DNA from: Euglena gracilis
Lineage: Eukaryota > Euglenida > Euglenophyceae > Euglenales
Assembly (NCBI GenBank): GCA_039621445.1
Contig: CP154954.1
Span: forward strand, 51,501,847-51,565,846
Direction: 5' to 3'
DNA length: 64,000 nt
In this document: one piece after another, positions 41,621 to 53,339 of the stretch
How the letters are laid out: each line of letters begins with the position of its first letter
Numbering within the stretch: the first letter of the stretch is position 1
Notes under the pieces: generated by a model
What the model was told of the DNA's origin: nothing
Database searches by the model: none
The model's input: the letters and a program-made list of their open reading frames with translations, nothing else
Position numbers and translations under genes: made by a program

Positions 41621-44539
41621 ACTGGCCATGACTCTGGACCCACCCACGGGAACCACACCAACCACACAAGGTGAGTGTATGTCCCTACAGCGCTGGAATT
41701 ACACCAGTGTTGCTCACCCGGCCAGGCGGAGCAACAAAAGAGCACTGGTGTAAGGGGTACCTGGCCACTCACCACACACAAGCTGGGCCAGAAGCGAAGT
41801 TAGCGCCAGCCATGAACAGACAAGAAGCCTCAGTGCAACTAAAGGGGGGGGGTAAGGGGGCTTCACTTTGTGCCATGACTTTAAAATCTTGAATACATGC
41901 CTTAAAAAAGCACAACGGGGGGAGGGGTTGCATAGTTCACACAGCTCACAAGCGGCTTGAAGTATTGACTGGAGGCCACTCTCAAATTTGCGCCAATTTA
42001 AAGGGAATCTGGGGTCGAGCTCTCATCTCTTCGGAGTAAGAGAGAAGCTAATTGACCTGCCTCCCCCCCCCCCTGTGCGCTGTGGCTGTTTGTTTGGTGC
42101 CTTTCATCCCATCTTCTGGCTTCGCGCTGTTTCTCCTCCCCCCCCTCCTGGAGCAGGCAACAAATACACGGAATATCACCAGGACCCTCCCCGAATTTTC
42201 TTTCTTGCTCATGAGCTGGATCCTGGCTTTCCAAATGCACCTCCATTTGACCCCAATCCTAGGCAATCCCAATCCTTCCTGGACCGCCCTGCGCTCCACA
42301 ATACTTTGCCCTGGCGCAATAAACTCGCATAACATCCACAGCTTTCAGCTTGCCAACCTTCAACTCCTCCAGTGTCTGCAAAAGAAGCAAGAATTTCCAG
42401 TGTCTGTTCACTTCAGTTGGTGATGGGTTTTATGGTCTTCATAAACAACTCTGGGGAAATGGACGATGCCAATTTGCATCTGAACCTGTTCCACCGCAGT
42501 TTTGACCCAAATCCATATCAGCACCATTTCAATTGTGCTTTTTGCTATGCAGTGGTTTTATTGTTCAAGTCCCATTCCCTGGTGCACCTAGCGTCTGAAA
42601 TGGTTGCCCACGGCTGGCAAAAAATATTTGCCCCAACCTGTCAAAATTTTTGCCCAGCGCCCTCAAAAAAAATTGCCCAAAGGTTTCAAAAATGTGCACT
42701 GCGCCCCAAAAAAATTTGCGCTTGTTCCGAAAAAAATCGCACTCCGTGCTCAATGAAAAAGAGTCTTGCACTGGACAATGGAAAAAGAGCCACGCTGATT
42801 GAAATTTCAAAGTGCAACTGTGCAAAACACCCGATGCAAATGCAAAATTTTTCGGAACGGGGGCAAATATTTTTGGGATAAGGTGCAGTCGTTTTTGAGA
42901 AAGTGCAACCAAATTAGCGCCATGTGCAAACATTTTGAGATAAAGTGCAAAAAAAAATCGACCGGAAGTGCAAAAACGCGGTACAAAATCCGAAAAATTC
43001 GATCGTTGGGTGTAATTGTTTTCAACTGCAGTCAGTGTTCCCTTCATCTGCCTCACTTGCTTCGTGGGGGACACATGGCTGGCGTCACAGAAACCGGTTT
43101 ATGTTGTTCAGCTGTGAATCGCAATCAGGGTAACCCCCTTGGGCACCCATGACCATGTCACGACCGCGACAAATAACTGGTTTACTGAAGTTTTTGTCTG
43201 AAGAACCCACCCCAACTTGGTGTTCTGTGATGCTTACACTACCCATTTAGTTTGCGTTTTCCTTGTGTTCTTTGCTTTCAGTTTTTTCTTTTCCGTTTCC
43301 AAGTTAATGGTTGTTGAAAATATTTTCCTTGACCTTTGGAATTTGGTATTTTCACAATTCTATGCCGTTTTGGGCTGTTTGGGGGGGCTGTTTGCTATGC
43401 TCACAAAATGCTCGGAAATGAAGCAAAACTGCAGGCCGCCTGGAAGTCAGGCCGCTGGCAAATGCACGCCTCTAACATCTGCTGGCTCATGGCACCATCA
43501 AGCAGGTGAAGAGCTCAGCACTGCGCAAAACCTGGTGCTGGAGGTCCTACATTAGACATTTACCCCCCACACCCCCCCCACACTTGACCAATGTGGGCTT
43601 GGCTGGGTGTGCCGCCCCAAACCCGCATTTTTTCACACCTTTCCAACTTTTCACAACTTTCTCAAAGGTTTAATTCTCATGGTTTTTGACAAAAAAAATG
43701 CCATTAAAAATCCAAAAACTATTACAAGAGAGAAAATGTCAATAAAAATTGACTGTGCCAAAATTTGGTACAATTTTTTGTACTATTTTTTCACCCCCCC
43801 CCTGAAAACCACTAGCACTTAAAGCCTCAAAATTTTGATTCTTTTTCGAGAAAATGTTGAGTTTTCATGAAAATCGGAGCCCAGACAGACATTATCAAGG
43901 CCCACGGCCGCCAATGGGGGGTCCGGTGGCCTACGGCCACCGCAGCGGGGGGGGGGGAGGGGGGGGGAAAGTGCGCTTAAAAAAAGCGGAAAAATGCACA
44001 AAAAAAAGGTAAAATACATAAAAATGTGCATTTCTTTTGAAGAAAATGTACAAAAATTGCGCAAAGATGGAAAAAATGAATTCATTCCCCCCCCTCTGGT
44101 TCCCATGTTTGGTGGTCTGTATCTTTCTTGTGTGAACAAATACAGGATTTTTTTGTGATTTGTTTCTGGAAAACAAACTTTGCAAAAATTCAGCATTTAA
44201 CCGCTTCTTAGCACTGTTTTGATCCTTCAAGGTGAGACCCAGATTGGGCCGAAATGCTTGAAATTGGGCAAGAAATTCCAAATTTGGCAGAGTCAACAAA
44301 AAAACACCTGGGAATGTGGGGTACCTGTCATTTCATCTTCGACCCCTCCGATGCTTCCTTTCTGTTTCCTTCCTTTCGTGTTTTTTCACACCTCCCCCAG
44401 CCACTCCCCATTTCGGGCTACATGTGCAGCCCAAACACCACCGTATCTGTGCAGTGCCTTCGACGCCACAGTGCCTTGGCCCGACACAGTTCTGGACATA
44501 AAGGCTGGTGGAATGAGACGAGGTCGCACACAGTGAAAG

Positions 44540-44840
44540 CAGGGCGGTCCTTAAGGAAATAAAAAAAAACTCCGCTGTCCCAGCACACTCAATGAAAATA
44601 TACAGGAAAATGGGGAAAGTAATTTGGCATTTTTCGGCGACAACAGGTCGGGAAAAAACTCATTCTTGGCATCCTTGGACTATCGCCCATCCACCCAAAT
44701 CATCAAAAAATGTGTTTTTTGGGGGTTTTTTAATCATGCCCCTGTCCAAGTCCCAGTCTGGCCCTTGTCGGCCCTTTGGTCGAAAGGGGGGCGATCCTTA
44801 AGAAAATAAAAACTTTCCTGTAGACCAGCTGTGAAAAAAG
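44540..44840. mobile_element. Family B hAT-like element, second near-full copy
   Basis: It starts CAGGGCGGTCCTTAAGG and shares almost the whole interior with 30855-31164 (CTCCGCTGTCCCAGCACAC, ATACAGGAAAATGGG, CAAGTCCCAGTCTGGCCCTT). The right end is degraded (GACCAGCTG). Flanks gtgaaag and gtgaaaa are similar. Confidence 0.88.
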
Positions 44841-45040
44841 GTGCTGATATCTGGGATTTTATTCTTTTTATTTCAATGTGCTGGAAAGGTTAGAGCATGA
44901 GGGCTCTCATCTCTCTGGAGTAAGAGCAAATCTCACCGCCGGGGAAAAGGGGGAAGAACTCTCCAGGGCAGAACGGGAAGGCCTGGTGGGGGGGGGTTGA
45001 CCCTCCACCCGGGAGGTGGGGGGGGGGTGGTCAACCCCCC

Positions 45041-45042
<2 letters not shown>

Positions 45043-45075
<33 letters not shown>

Positions 45076-45092
45076 TATATATATATATATAC
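45043..45092. repeat. (TA)n microsatellite
   Basis: Two TA tracts around GGTATA. A second pair of TA tracts is at 45438-45500. Confidence 0.95.
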
Positions 45093-45437
45093 ATGACATT
45101 ATGCTGTGTATTTATGTTTGTTATGCATAAAATTTCCCGGAACGGGGCCGGGTTGATGGTGATAATCCGCAGGCAGGTTGCACTACCCAGCGGCGGGGGG
45201 GGGGGAGGTTAGGGCAGAATGGGAATCGGCCAAACAGCCAAGGGGGTGGACTACCCCCCCCCTTATTTGAGCACACCTACGGCCTAAAGGACCCGCCAAC
45301 TGCTCAATTAAGGGGGGGTCAAATAAGGGGGGGGTCAAAATTTTGGCTTTGAGAGAGGCCAAAAAATTTTTCGGCGCCTTTGGCGCCTTAAAAAAATTTC
45401 AACTAAGGGGGGGGGTCAAATAAGGGGGGGTTAGTGG

Positions 45438-45500
45438 TATATATATATATATATATATCATATACATACATAATATACATACATATATATATATATATGT
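45438..45500. repeat. (TA)n microsatellite
   Basis: TA tracts interrupted by CATACATACATAATATACATAC. Confidence 0.93.
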
Positions 45501-45504
45501 CATA

Positions 45505-45960
45505 GTGGGCATTTTTTTGTTTTTATTAAAAAAACAAAAACAATGTGTTTTTTTTTTGAAAAAAACACTAAAAAAAACAAAAGGGAAATTTCATTGAAAC
45601 TCGTTATGCAACACCCAAACCATTCGAATCCTACTAAGTTCAAAAAGTGCCAAAAAATGTCAAAAACATCCAAAAATGCAAAAAAAATTTTATGACAAAT
45701 TTTATTTTATTTTAAAAAAACAATTTTATGACCTTTTCATTTTTTTGCGGGAGGTAGTTTTTGGCAAAAATGACCCAGAAATTGCCAAAAATGACCGAAA
45801 ATATGCATTCAAAATTTTTTTTTGCAAAACCTTGTGGGCGTTTTTTTGTTTTTTTTAAAAAAAACATTGTTAGAAATAAAAAAAACAAAAAGACAACAAC
45901 GTCAAACAAAACAACGTCAAAAAAAACAACGTCAAAAAAAACAGGCGTGCCCACTATGTA
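45505..45960. repeat. Family C repeat with T8A8-type stem
   Basis: It contains GTTTTT..TTAAAAAAAACAAAAA stems, TTTCATTGAAAC, CTCGTTATGCAACACCCAAACC and GCCAAAAAATGTCAAAAAC. The same modules lie at 53340-53760, with the GAATGCATATTTTC segment inverted relative to this copy. Confidence 0.8.
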
Positions 45961-45967
45961 TATGTAT

Positions 45968-46181
45968 ACCCTCACCCCCCCCTCAAAGTGGCCACCCTCC
46001 GGGCAGCGTGGGACCCCAAAATGGCCAGTCTGGCAGGGGGGACACTTTGGGGGGGTCAAGTTTTGGCCTCGGCGCCTTTGGCGCCAAAGGAAAATGGCCA
46101 CTTTGGGGGGGGGTACCCTGAAATTTGCCAAAATTTTTGGCCACTTTGGGGGGAGGGACACTTTGAGGGGGGGGTGAGGGT
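45968..46181. mobile_element. Family M miniature element
   Basis: Inverted ends ACCCTCACCCCCCCCTCAAAGTG and CACTTTGAGGGGGG...TGAGGGT. The interior has a GGCGCCTTTGGCGCC hairpin and a second internal TTTGGGGGG inverted set. No coding region. Confidence 0.88.
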
Positions 46182-46494
46182 GTTAACCGTACCCCCCCCC
46201 CCCAGTTAGTCACCCCCGCCATGGAAGGGGAATCAGCCAGGTGGCAAATACGGGGGGGGGTGACTAACTCGGGGGGGGGGGTGACCATTTCGGGGGGGGG
46301 GGGGTGACTGACACATGGTGCAAAGCACGAGAGCGCTTGCCCACCCTTGAACTTGTAGCCCAGGTGATGACGTCTCGTTAGCCGCTACTTGGGAAGGAAT
46401 CTCCGGCACCCGTGCCTTCAACTTCATTTTGCCAAAGAAAGGTGACAATGAGGACAAAGCCGGGAGTGGCTGATTAGGGGAAGTGACTAACTTT

Positions 46495-46760
46495 TGGGGG
46501 GTTGCTGAGCCCCTTTATGGGTAAGAGCGAAGCTCACCCTTGGGCAACAGGGCGGGGGTCGAACCACCCTTCCCTCCCCCCCCAGGTCGGGTCCACCAGG
46601 AACCGGCCCGGTTCCCGGATATTTTTTTCCAGTCGCGAGTCGATTTCTAGTTTCCGCATCACCTCCATTTGACCCCCAACTCCCCGCAAGGCCCGAGTCA
46701 TTCACCCACGAACGGGTCCAAATTGAGTGGGATTGCCCCCCCCTCTTCCAATTGCCATTT
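46495..46760. repeat. Family L repeat, inverted copy
   Basis: Reverse complement of 24300-24610: AGAGCGAAGCTCACCC, CGGTTCCCGGATATTT, GATTTCTAGTTTCCG, CAACTCCCCGCAAGGCCCG. Confidence 0.8.
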
Positions 46761-46937
46761 CGCCGAGGTCCAAAACTGGGTCAAAAAAACGATTTTTCGA
46801 AAATATCTCGAGAAAACATGCATTATTTCCGGAAATGTCGGTCTAATGAAATGCATCCCAGGAGGCCCTCCGTCCCCCCCCCCCCGTTGGCTGCCGACAC
46901 GCCTGGCCCATATAAGGGATTATATTACAACAATTAC

Positions 46938-47048
46938 CTCCAACTCGACAGCGCGGCGTTGCTGCGGGGTGAGCCACTCCTTTTCGGAGGGCTGAGTGAG
47001 GACGTTGGATAAGTCAACGTCGTCGTCCTCGGAGTCAAAGTCGAACGC
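46938..47048 (-). CDS. Unidentified acidic protein, exon
   Basis: This 111-nt phase-0 exon lies between acceptor ggccgttcag and donor GTAATT. It encodes AFDFDSEDDDVDLSNVLTQP and SEKEWLTPQQRRAVELE: an acidic patch followed by a basic helix. It joins in frame to 47109-47454. I do not recognise the family. Confidence 0.65.
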
Positions 47049-47108
47049 CTGAACGGCCGGACAAAGATTGACGCAGAGAAAATTCAGGATGAAAATGGGC
47101 TTTCACAC

Positions 47109-47454
47109 GAACCAGTCTGGGGACTCAGGAGGAGTTGGTGATGCAGGAGGGGACAACAATCCTGGCGGTGGCGATGGGGTACGAGGCCGGGTTGCGTGTT
47201 CCTTCCCCTTTGCAGCCCGTTTCGGCCACTTTGGCGCCGCATGAGGCGGAACAAAATCATCGTCCTCAAAGACGTCAGCGCCGTCCGGACGCACAGAGCC
47301 CTCAGCTTTGACTCCACACAGAACCCTGGCGGCCTTGATCGGTCTCGATGCTCCCAAAAAAGCCTGGGTTTGTGAGGGTTGCGGTTGATTGTTCCTCCTT
47401 TCCCTAACCATGCCAAGTGAGGCATCATGAGACACTTCGTCTCCCACCGACCCA
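47109..47454 (-). CDS. Unidentified acidic/disordered protein, large exon
   Basis: The longest exon seen (346 nt), between acceptor caatcgcaacag and a GTGTGA donor. It encodes a hydrophilic stretch including RERRNNQPQPSQTQAF, DVFEDDDFVPPHAAPKWPKR and a Pro/Ser tail (SPPASPTPPESPDWF). It looks intrinsically disordered, with a basic patch (KRAAKGK) that could serve nuclear import. Function unknown. Confidence 0.65.
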
Positions 47455-47801
47455 CTGTTGCGATTGCTGTGTGAGGTCGGTTTGCTACTTGCATCCCTCT
47501 CCCAGGATTGCTACGCGACGTTTTGCATCCTTCCCAAAGGATTACATTGCAATTTCTTCAAAAAAACCATTCATGGTCTAGCATGATGAAGCCGTTAATG
47601 CTTCACGAATTTCTCTCGTGTGAAGCCCGTGAATGATTAACAGTTTTAAATGTGCGGTCCACCCGATCCAAATGCAAAAAAATTTGGAACGGAGGTAAAT
47701 ATTTTTGGGATATACAAGGTGCAAACATTTTTGGGATAAAATGCAAAAAAAAAAAACGATCGGAAGTGTGTTATTGAAAAAAGCGCACAACACAAACAAA
47801 C

Positions 47802-47946
47802 CGCATTTGCACTCATCTGAATAATTTTTTGGGCATCTGGTACAAGCCTGATCAATTCATCCCATTCGTCAGCCCAAGACTTCAGACTTGAATCCCGCTC
47901 CGCTCTTTTCCGCCTTGCCTGGTCCAGGAGTTGTTTTTGCCTTGAG
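47802..47946 (-). CDS. Unidentified gene, upstream helical exon
   Basis: It encodes SRQKQLLDQARRKRAERDSS and LKSWADEWDELIRLVPDAQ, ending before donor GTTTGT. Strongly helical and charged. The acceptor is uncertain (caag or caagctcaag near 47946). Phase does not match 47454 directly, so an intervening exon is probable. Confidence 0.5.
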
Positions 47947-49229
47947 CTTGTTGGCCAAAATAAGAAAACAAACATGGCAGCCACATTCCACATAAACATT
48001 TTACAAAAACACCAGAAATAGGGCAATTACAACGTCACAATGATGGTTATATTGAAATTTTTGGCTGAATTCAAATAAAATTGTCACATTTGAAAAAAAA
48101 AGTACAAAAATACTCGTTCTTTCACCCGAAGGGAGGGGCAAGATTATTTTCCCTTTCCCCCGAAAGCACGTGCAAGTTTCCCCGATGGAAAAAAAGGAGG
48201 TTGTCGGGGGGGGCACCCGATTTCCCCAGGTGCAAAAAAGTTAATTCAAATGATGTTGTGGTAACAACCCCGTGATGTTTTCAAACTTGATTGGGATGTG
48301 GTGCAACTAGGCATTGCCCTCTCCTCGAGGCACCTTCACACCCAAAACGCCAAAATATTCGGCCCCGGTCGGAAAATCGCGGGTGACCAAATTGCGGGTC
48401 GGGCCGACCTGGTCGGTAGGAAACGCAATTATCCGCACTACCCCCCCCCCTTCTGGAGATTTAAGCCCCCCCCTGAAAAAATCTTTTGTCCAAATCACCC
48501 CAAAGCCAGTCAAAACCCACTTAAATGGCTCCAGAACCCCCTAATGGGGGGTCGGCACGCCGTGGCGAGGGGTCCGGCTAGGGGGGGGGGGAGGGGGGGT
48601 TTTTGGCGTGGCGAGGGGGTCCCGGATGGGGGGGGGGAGGGGTGCGCGGGGGTTTGCCAAGAAAATTTTCTTTGGCGGGCCTGACATGGCGTGGCGAGGG
48701 GGTCTGAAAAGGGGGGGGGAGGGGGGGTAAACGCCCTCGGACCCCCCTCTCTCCCCCCCGCGCAGCCGCTCGCCCCCCCACCCTCAGCCCCCCCGCCGTG
48801 CCTAATCTCCAATGCCCACAATGTGAGGGGGAGCACGGTCGGCCAGCCGTCGGCCAGCCGTGTGACTCACAGGAAAATGACCCAAGCCACAGCCTTGCAA
48901 TGCAGAAGCAATTTCGCCGTCAATCTCCCTTCAAGGTCATGTTCATCGTTGGTGGAGGCTGCATTTTTGCCCATTTGTATTAATTTTTAGCCAATTTTTG
49001 TCAATTTTGCCAAGTTTGGACGTTTTTTGACCAATTTTGGCCATTTCGGCCTATTTTTTGGGTCATTCTATAGTCACGGTGAGGATTTTTGTCAACAAAT
49101 TATTCGAATGGGGTGTCCCATTTTCAACGAACTGGCAAATTCACCTAATAATGGACAAAAAGGGGCTCAAATTTTGTGTGAAATGGTTTCAAGCGACTAA
49201 AAGTTGCTCAAAGTGGCTCATCTTGTAGA

Positions 49230-49665
49230 ATTCAAAAGATAACTCAAAATGCCGCTGTAATTGAGCAAATTTCTGCCCAAAATATACATTTGCCACTCAT
49301 GCCACCCAAAATTGTGCATTGTCCACCCGAAAATAGGAGTTTTCACCAAATTTACCCTGAATTAGGCATTTGCCAACCCAAATTTGGACATTCCCCCCAA
49401 ATTAGGCATTTCCCGTTAAGAACCTTTTTATCAAATAGGAATTTGCCACTCAAAATTAGGCACTGGCACACCAAATTTCAGTACTTTTACACCCGAAATT
49501 AGGCAATTCCACTCAAAATTAGGAATTTACACATGAAATCGGGAATTTGGTCCTCAAGATTAGGAATTGGCACACGAAATTAGGAACTTGCCTCTCAAAA
49601 TTCTGAGCTGGCACGCCAAATTAGGCATTTGCCACCCAAAGTTAGCTAAACAAAAGACCCGGCTT
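49230..49665. repeat. Family D: degenerate AATTAGG tandem array
   Basis: Around 15 imperfect units of 25-30 bp containing AAATTAGG and TTGCCAC/TTGGCAC. It ends at GGCTTCCGTCACGCCGTTGG followed by GTCGGCCAGCC repeats. Related arrays: 62030-62230, 63420-63640 and, reversed, 63790-63905. Confidence 0.8.
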
Positions 49666-49978
49666 CCGTCACGCCGTTGGCCAGCCGTCGGCCAGCCGTC
49701 GGCCAGCTGTGTGCTCCCCCTGAAAAAAGGCAAAGCAAAAGGAAACTTTGGAACACGTCTCCTTGTTCCCACTCATTTAAAGATAACATACGAAGGAGGT
49801 CATCCAGCGGAACACCCACGGCAGATGCACGAGAACTCGAAAAAGTTGATCACCAGTTGACAAAAAAGTCAGGAATTGGAGATGAGGTTGGGGGGGGGAG
49901 GAGGGGGGGTCCAGCACTGCCTTTGGCACGAGCCAAATTTTGACGATTTTTCAAAAAAAAATCAAAAAAATGTGAAAA

Positions 49979-50162
49979 ACCCTCACCCCCCCCCCCTCAA
50001 AGTGGCCCCTCTGGGGGAGGGGACACTTTGGGGGGGGGGGCAATTTTTGGGCTTCGGCGTCAAAAGAAAGTGGCCACTTTGAGGGGGGGGGGAACCAGAT
50101 TTCCCAAAAAAAAATTGGCCACTCTTCAGGGAGGGACACTTTGAGGGGGGGGGGTGAGGGTG
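49979..50162. mobile_element. Family M miniature element
   Basis: Inverted ends ACCCTCACCCCCCCCCC and GGGGGGGGTGAGGGT with CTCAAAGTGGCC / GGACACTTTGAG next to them; closest to the 45968 copy. Confidence 0.85.
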
Positions 50163-51927
50163 CTCACCTTTTGTTCTATTTTGCAAAAAGGCTCCCGCGG
50201 GCGGTGGGAGATGAAACCCTTGATTGCCGGGGTCACAGGGGTGGTGCGCCGCTCGGGGGGGGGGGGGTTCGGGCCCCCCGCCCCCCCCCGTGCGGCCCCT
50301 GCGCGGCCGCTCGCCCCCCCTTCCGCCCCCCCCCCCTGTGCCAAGCATAAAACTCACCTGACGGTTTCGGACCCCCCCTCCCCCCCGCGCGGCCGCCCGC
50401 GCAGCCGCTCGCCCCCCCCCCTCAGCCCCCCCCGCTGTGTCTTTCCTCCAAAGGGTCACAGGAAAGCCACCCCCTACGGATGGAATTGGGTTGGGGTTTG
50501 GAGTTAGGAGCAGGGTTAGGCCTAACTTATAGATAAGCGTTAGGTGTATAAGTCAAGCCTAAAGTTAGGCCGAACTCGTAATCCTAACCGAACGTTATAA
50601 TGCAAAATTTTTTGGACCCCCGTCTCCCAACTACATGCCCCGGAGGGGGGCATATATTTAGGAGCTGCCACATATATGCGTACATGATATATCCGTCGAA
50701 CAAAGCATATTTTTGGAGGGAGGAAGGAATTGAAATAACATCGCGTGAGCATGCAGCTGGCTGCCAATCCAATGCTACCTGTCAGCAGTGAAGGCAAGAG
50801 ACCTCCATCAAGAAAGACCATTCTATGCGCCTGTGGAAAGAAAATTGACAGGTGAGAGATGAGTGGCAAAGCAGCTACTTCTTCTATCAATAACCCCCCC
50901 ATTTCGACCAACCACCATTTCCACCGACCACCCCCTAGAAAAATGAGGGAAAAAATTGTTCATGCCCCCCCCCCCCCCAATTCGCACAAGAGGAAAGAAA
51001 AGGAACAAAGGTGTTTAAACCACCATATTTCTCTCACATCTGGGGGAATGAGCTTTGGGGTTAATTTCTCTTTTTCCTCTCAAAATGGTAATAAATTAAG
51101 TTAAATCATTCCAGAATAAATCCATAAATTGCCATTTTGGACGCATTTTCCAGGTTTCTGTCCAAAAAAGTGCTCCACCACCGAGCTGTTCCCATCCCCA
51201 TCCCCTGCACACAATTGAACAACAACAAGGTTGGGTCGGGTGAAGTTCGGTAAGGTTTGGTAAAGCATCGTTGTTCTTGAATAAAGCAGGTGGACTGGTC
51301 AAAACGGCCTGGATGAAATTGTGTGGTCGAGATGAGGTGGTGCTGTGGTTGTTATTTTTTTTTGGCAGGGCGGAAGCTTTTGAAAACACGGTCATCTGCG
51401 GCCTAGGAGGAACACTCCGAGCCGAAGTCCATGGTGGGTGAGATATTATACTGTGGTTGTGGAGAGCGCGACATGGCACATCGCGCAGATCGCTAGGTTT
51501 CCTAGCCACTTGTGAACCACAAGCCAACCATATTTCCCTGCAACTGTTAAGTGCAACTCTATTCTGTGTGTCTGTAAGACTGTACTCCACAAGGATCATT
51601 TCTTGAGGAAGTATCAGTCCGATTCACAGAGAACACTACAATCTTCAACAGCCACGATGATGACTGGCAGCTTTCCTCTCGGAGCGTGAGGCAGCGAGTG
51701 ACTTCGGTCACATCGCATCAATGATCGCAGATGAGAGGTCAGCAATTTGAGTGGTCTTTCCTTCTTTCAATTCCAAAAAGGCTGTTTCCTTCACAGAATG
51801 CTTGTGACAAAAGTTGGTTGCAGGTTGATTTTCTTTCCAGAATGTTTGTGTTGAAGTTGGCTGAATCACACAGAGCTTTTGAAAAGGAAACAAAGCCACA
51901 GCCATCAAATTGGTGCCAGTTGGACAA

Positions 51928-52000
51928 CGATCGTGACAGGACTCGAACCTGCAACCGTCGGGTCCGAAGCCCGACGCGCTATCCATTGCGCCACACGACC
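51928..52000 (-). tRNA. trnR-TCG: tRNA-Arg(TCG)
   Basis: A 73-nt, intron-less tRNA. The acceptor stem GGTCGTG pairs with CACGATC (one G-U). A-box region TGGCGCAATGG, anticodon loop CTTCGGA with anticodon TCG, and B box GGTTCGAGTCC are all intact; discriminator G. A T-run for polymerase III stop is about 45 nt downstream, weaker than at the second copy. Confidence 0.97.
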
Positions 52001-52068
52001 AATGAAGACGTGGTCTGTTTAACGTTACATCGGTTCTGGCAACCACAAAAAAATTAAAAGGAGGAAAA

Positions 52069-52141
52069 CGATCGTGACAGGACTCGAACCTGCAACCGTC
52101 GGGTCCGAAGCCCGACGCGCTATCCATTGCGCCACACGACC
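52069..52141 (-). tRNA. trnR-TCG: tRNA-Arg(TCG), tandem copy
   Basis: Identical over all 73 nt to the copy at 51928-52000 and 68 bp upstream of it in the same orientation. A TTTT polymerase III terminator follows immediately. The flanks are unrelated, which argues for old duplication with sequence held by selection or gene conversion. Confidence 0.97.
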
Positions 52142-53339
52142 GATGTGATTTCTGCTGATGATTTGCGTTACATATTGCAAAATTAAATCTTTGGTCACGT
52201 GACTAATTTAAGAGTGCGCAGATCTCGCGTTCGGGGATGGCATCCTCGCGAGGCTGCCCACATCGAAGATGAGCTTTGCTCATTTTCCCTTTGACCTTTT
52301 CTCCAACACCCGCACAAGCACACTCACATGCATCAGTCTGTAACATCATGACGATGACAGTTGTAAAAGCTCTCACCTAACCATGTTGTACACATTGTAC
52401 GTAGAACGCCCCAGTGAGTTCCCTTGGGACGATGTGGAATGTACATTTCTGACCCGCCGGAACACCATGTACATAAACGGTGCACGCCGGTTATATATTT
52501 CAAAGATAGGTGGTTATGCTTTAGGGGCACAGTGATTATTGCAAAAAGGCTCTATGTTGATTTGAAAGGGGGAAATTGCTCACTTAACTCCATACCAAAA
52601 AGGATCCTTTCTTTTCCTGTAACCCACATTGTTGCCCCCATTGAAGGCAGAAAGGCACAGAAAGGCAGACAGGGGGTTGGCAGTGGCAATTGGTCTCAAT
52701 AATTTTCTATTTCTTCAAACAGCAAACAAACAGACAGTTGGTTCAAGGTTTCGACGAATTTCCCCCATTTTGCAACACAAAAGCATGATGGAGAAACGCC
52801 GCCTAAGAAGTTCCCTTCCATCCTAAACCGTCCCAAACCCTGATAACGACGTCATAACGACAGGAAACCTTAAAGGGCATTCATCGTTTGTAATCGTTCG
52901 GATCCCCAATTGTAATTGCAAAAATTGTTCGGCCCTGTCGATGGACTAGTTGAAGAGAGTGAGCGTCCACCACGGCTTGCACAAGGAGCAACATATTCTT
53001 TTCGGTGTCATATTTGACCCATTACAGCTTCATTTTGGACCATTTTTGGCAGGTTGTCGGGGGTGAGGGCATGTTTTGGCCACATTTTGGAGTTGAAATG
53101 CCCGGGGGGGGGGGGCGAGCGGCCGCGCGGGCGGCTGCGCGGGCGGCGCGCGGCCCATTTTCGGGTCCAAAAAGTGGTCATTTTTGGCCATTTTTGGGCC
53201 ATTTTTGCTCAAAAAAATGCCTTTTTCTTGGCTATGCTAGGCACAGTGGGGGTAGGGGGGGGTCCGGGGGGGGGCGAGCGGCCGCGCAGGGGCTGCGCCG
53301 GGGGGGGGGGGGGCGGTCCCGGACCCTCCCAAAGGCAGC

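Larger units (their letters stand above)
40740..46937. other. No gene recognised upstream of the FAAH-like gene
   Basis: This should include the missing N-terminal FAAH-like exon(s). Weak minus-strand candidates are 42075-42147 (EEKQREARRWDERHQ after ctgctccag) and 43440-43530 (SQQMLEACICQRPDFQAAC). Open plus-strand frame at 41050-41190 without a recognised family. The rest is repeats: family B (44540), TA microsatellites, family C (45500-45960), family M (45968), family L (46495). Confidence 0.4.
47947..51927. other. No gene recognised; repeats and G-rich DNA
   Basis: Contents: GC-rich tandem G-runs with CGTGGCGAGGGG units (48550-48730), GTCGGCCAGCC repeats (48836-48866, 49672-49706), AATTAGG array (49230-49660), family M (49979-50162), C/G-run blocks with GCGGCCGC (50260-50420), degenerate TTAGGG motifs (50480-50590). 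An open minus-strand frame of about 165 codons at 51100-51600 has no recognisable motif. Confidence 0.4.

Noticed and set aside
45770-46180. Open frames over family M and C repeats
   Set aside because: The same peptide words (GGHFGG, WPPSG) appear at 38.1 and 50.0 kb because the DNA element is repeated; these are not genes.
51100-51600. About 165-codon minus-strand frame next to the tRNA genes
   Set aside because: No motif, no splice partner, and composition typical of unselected sequence.
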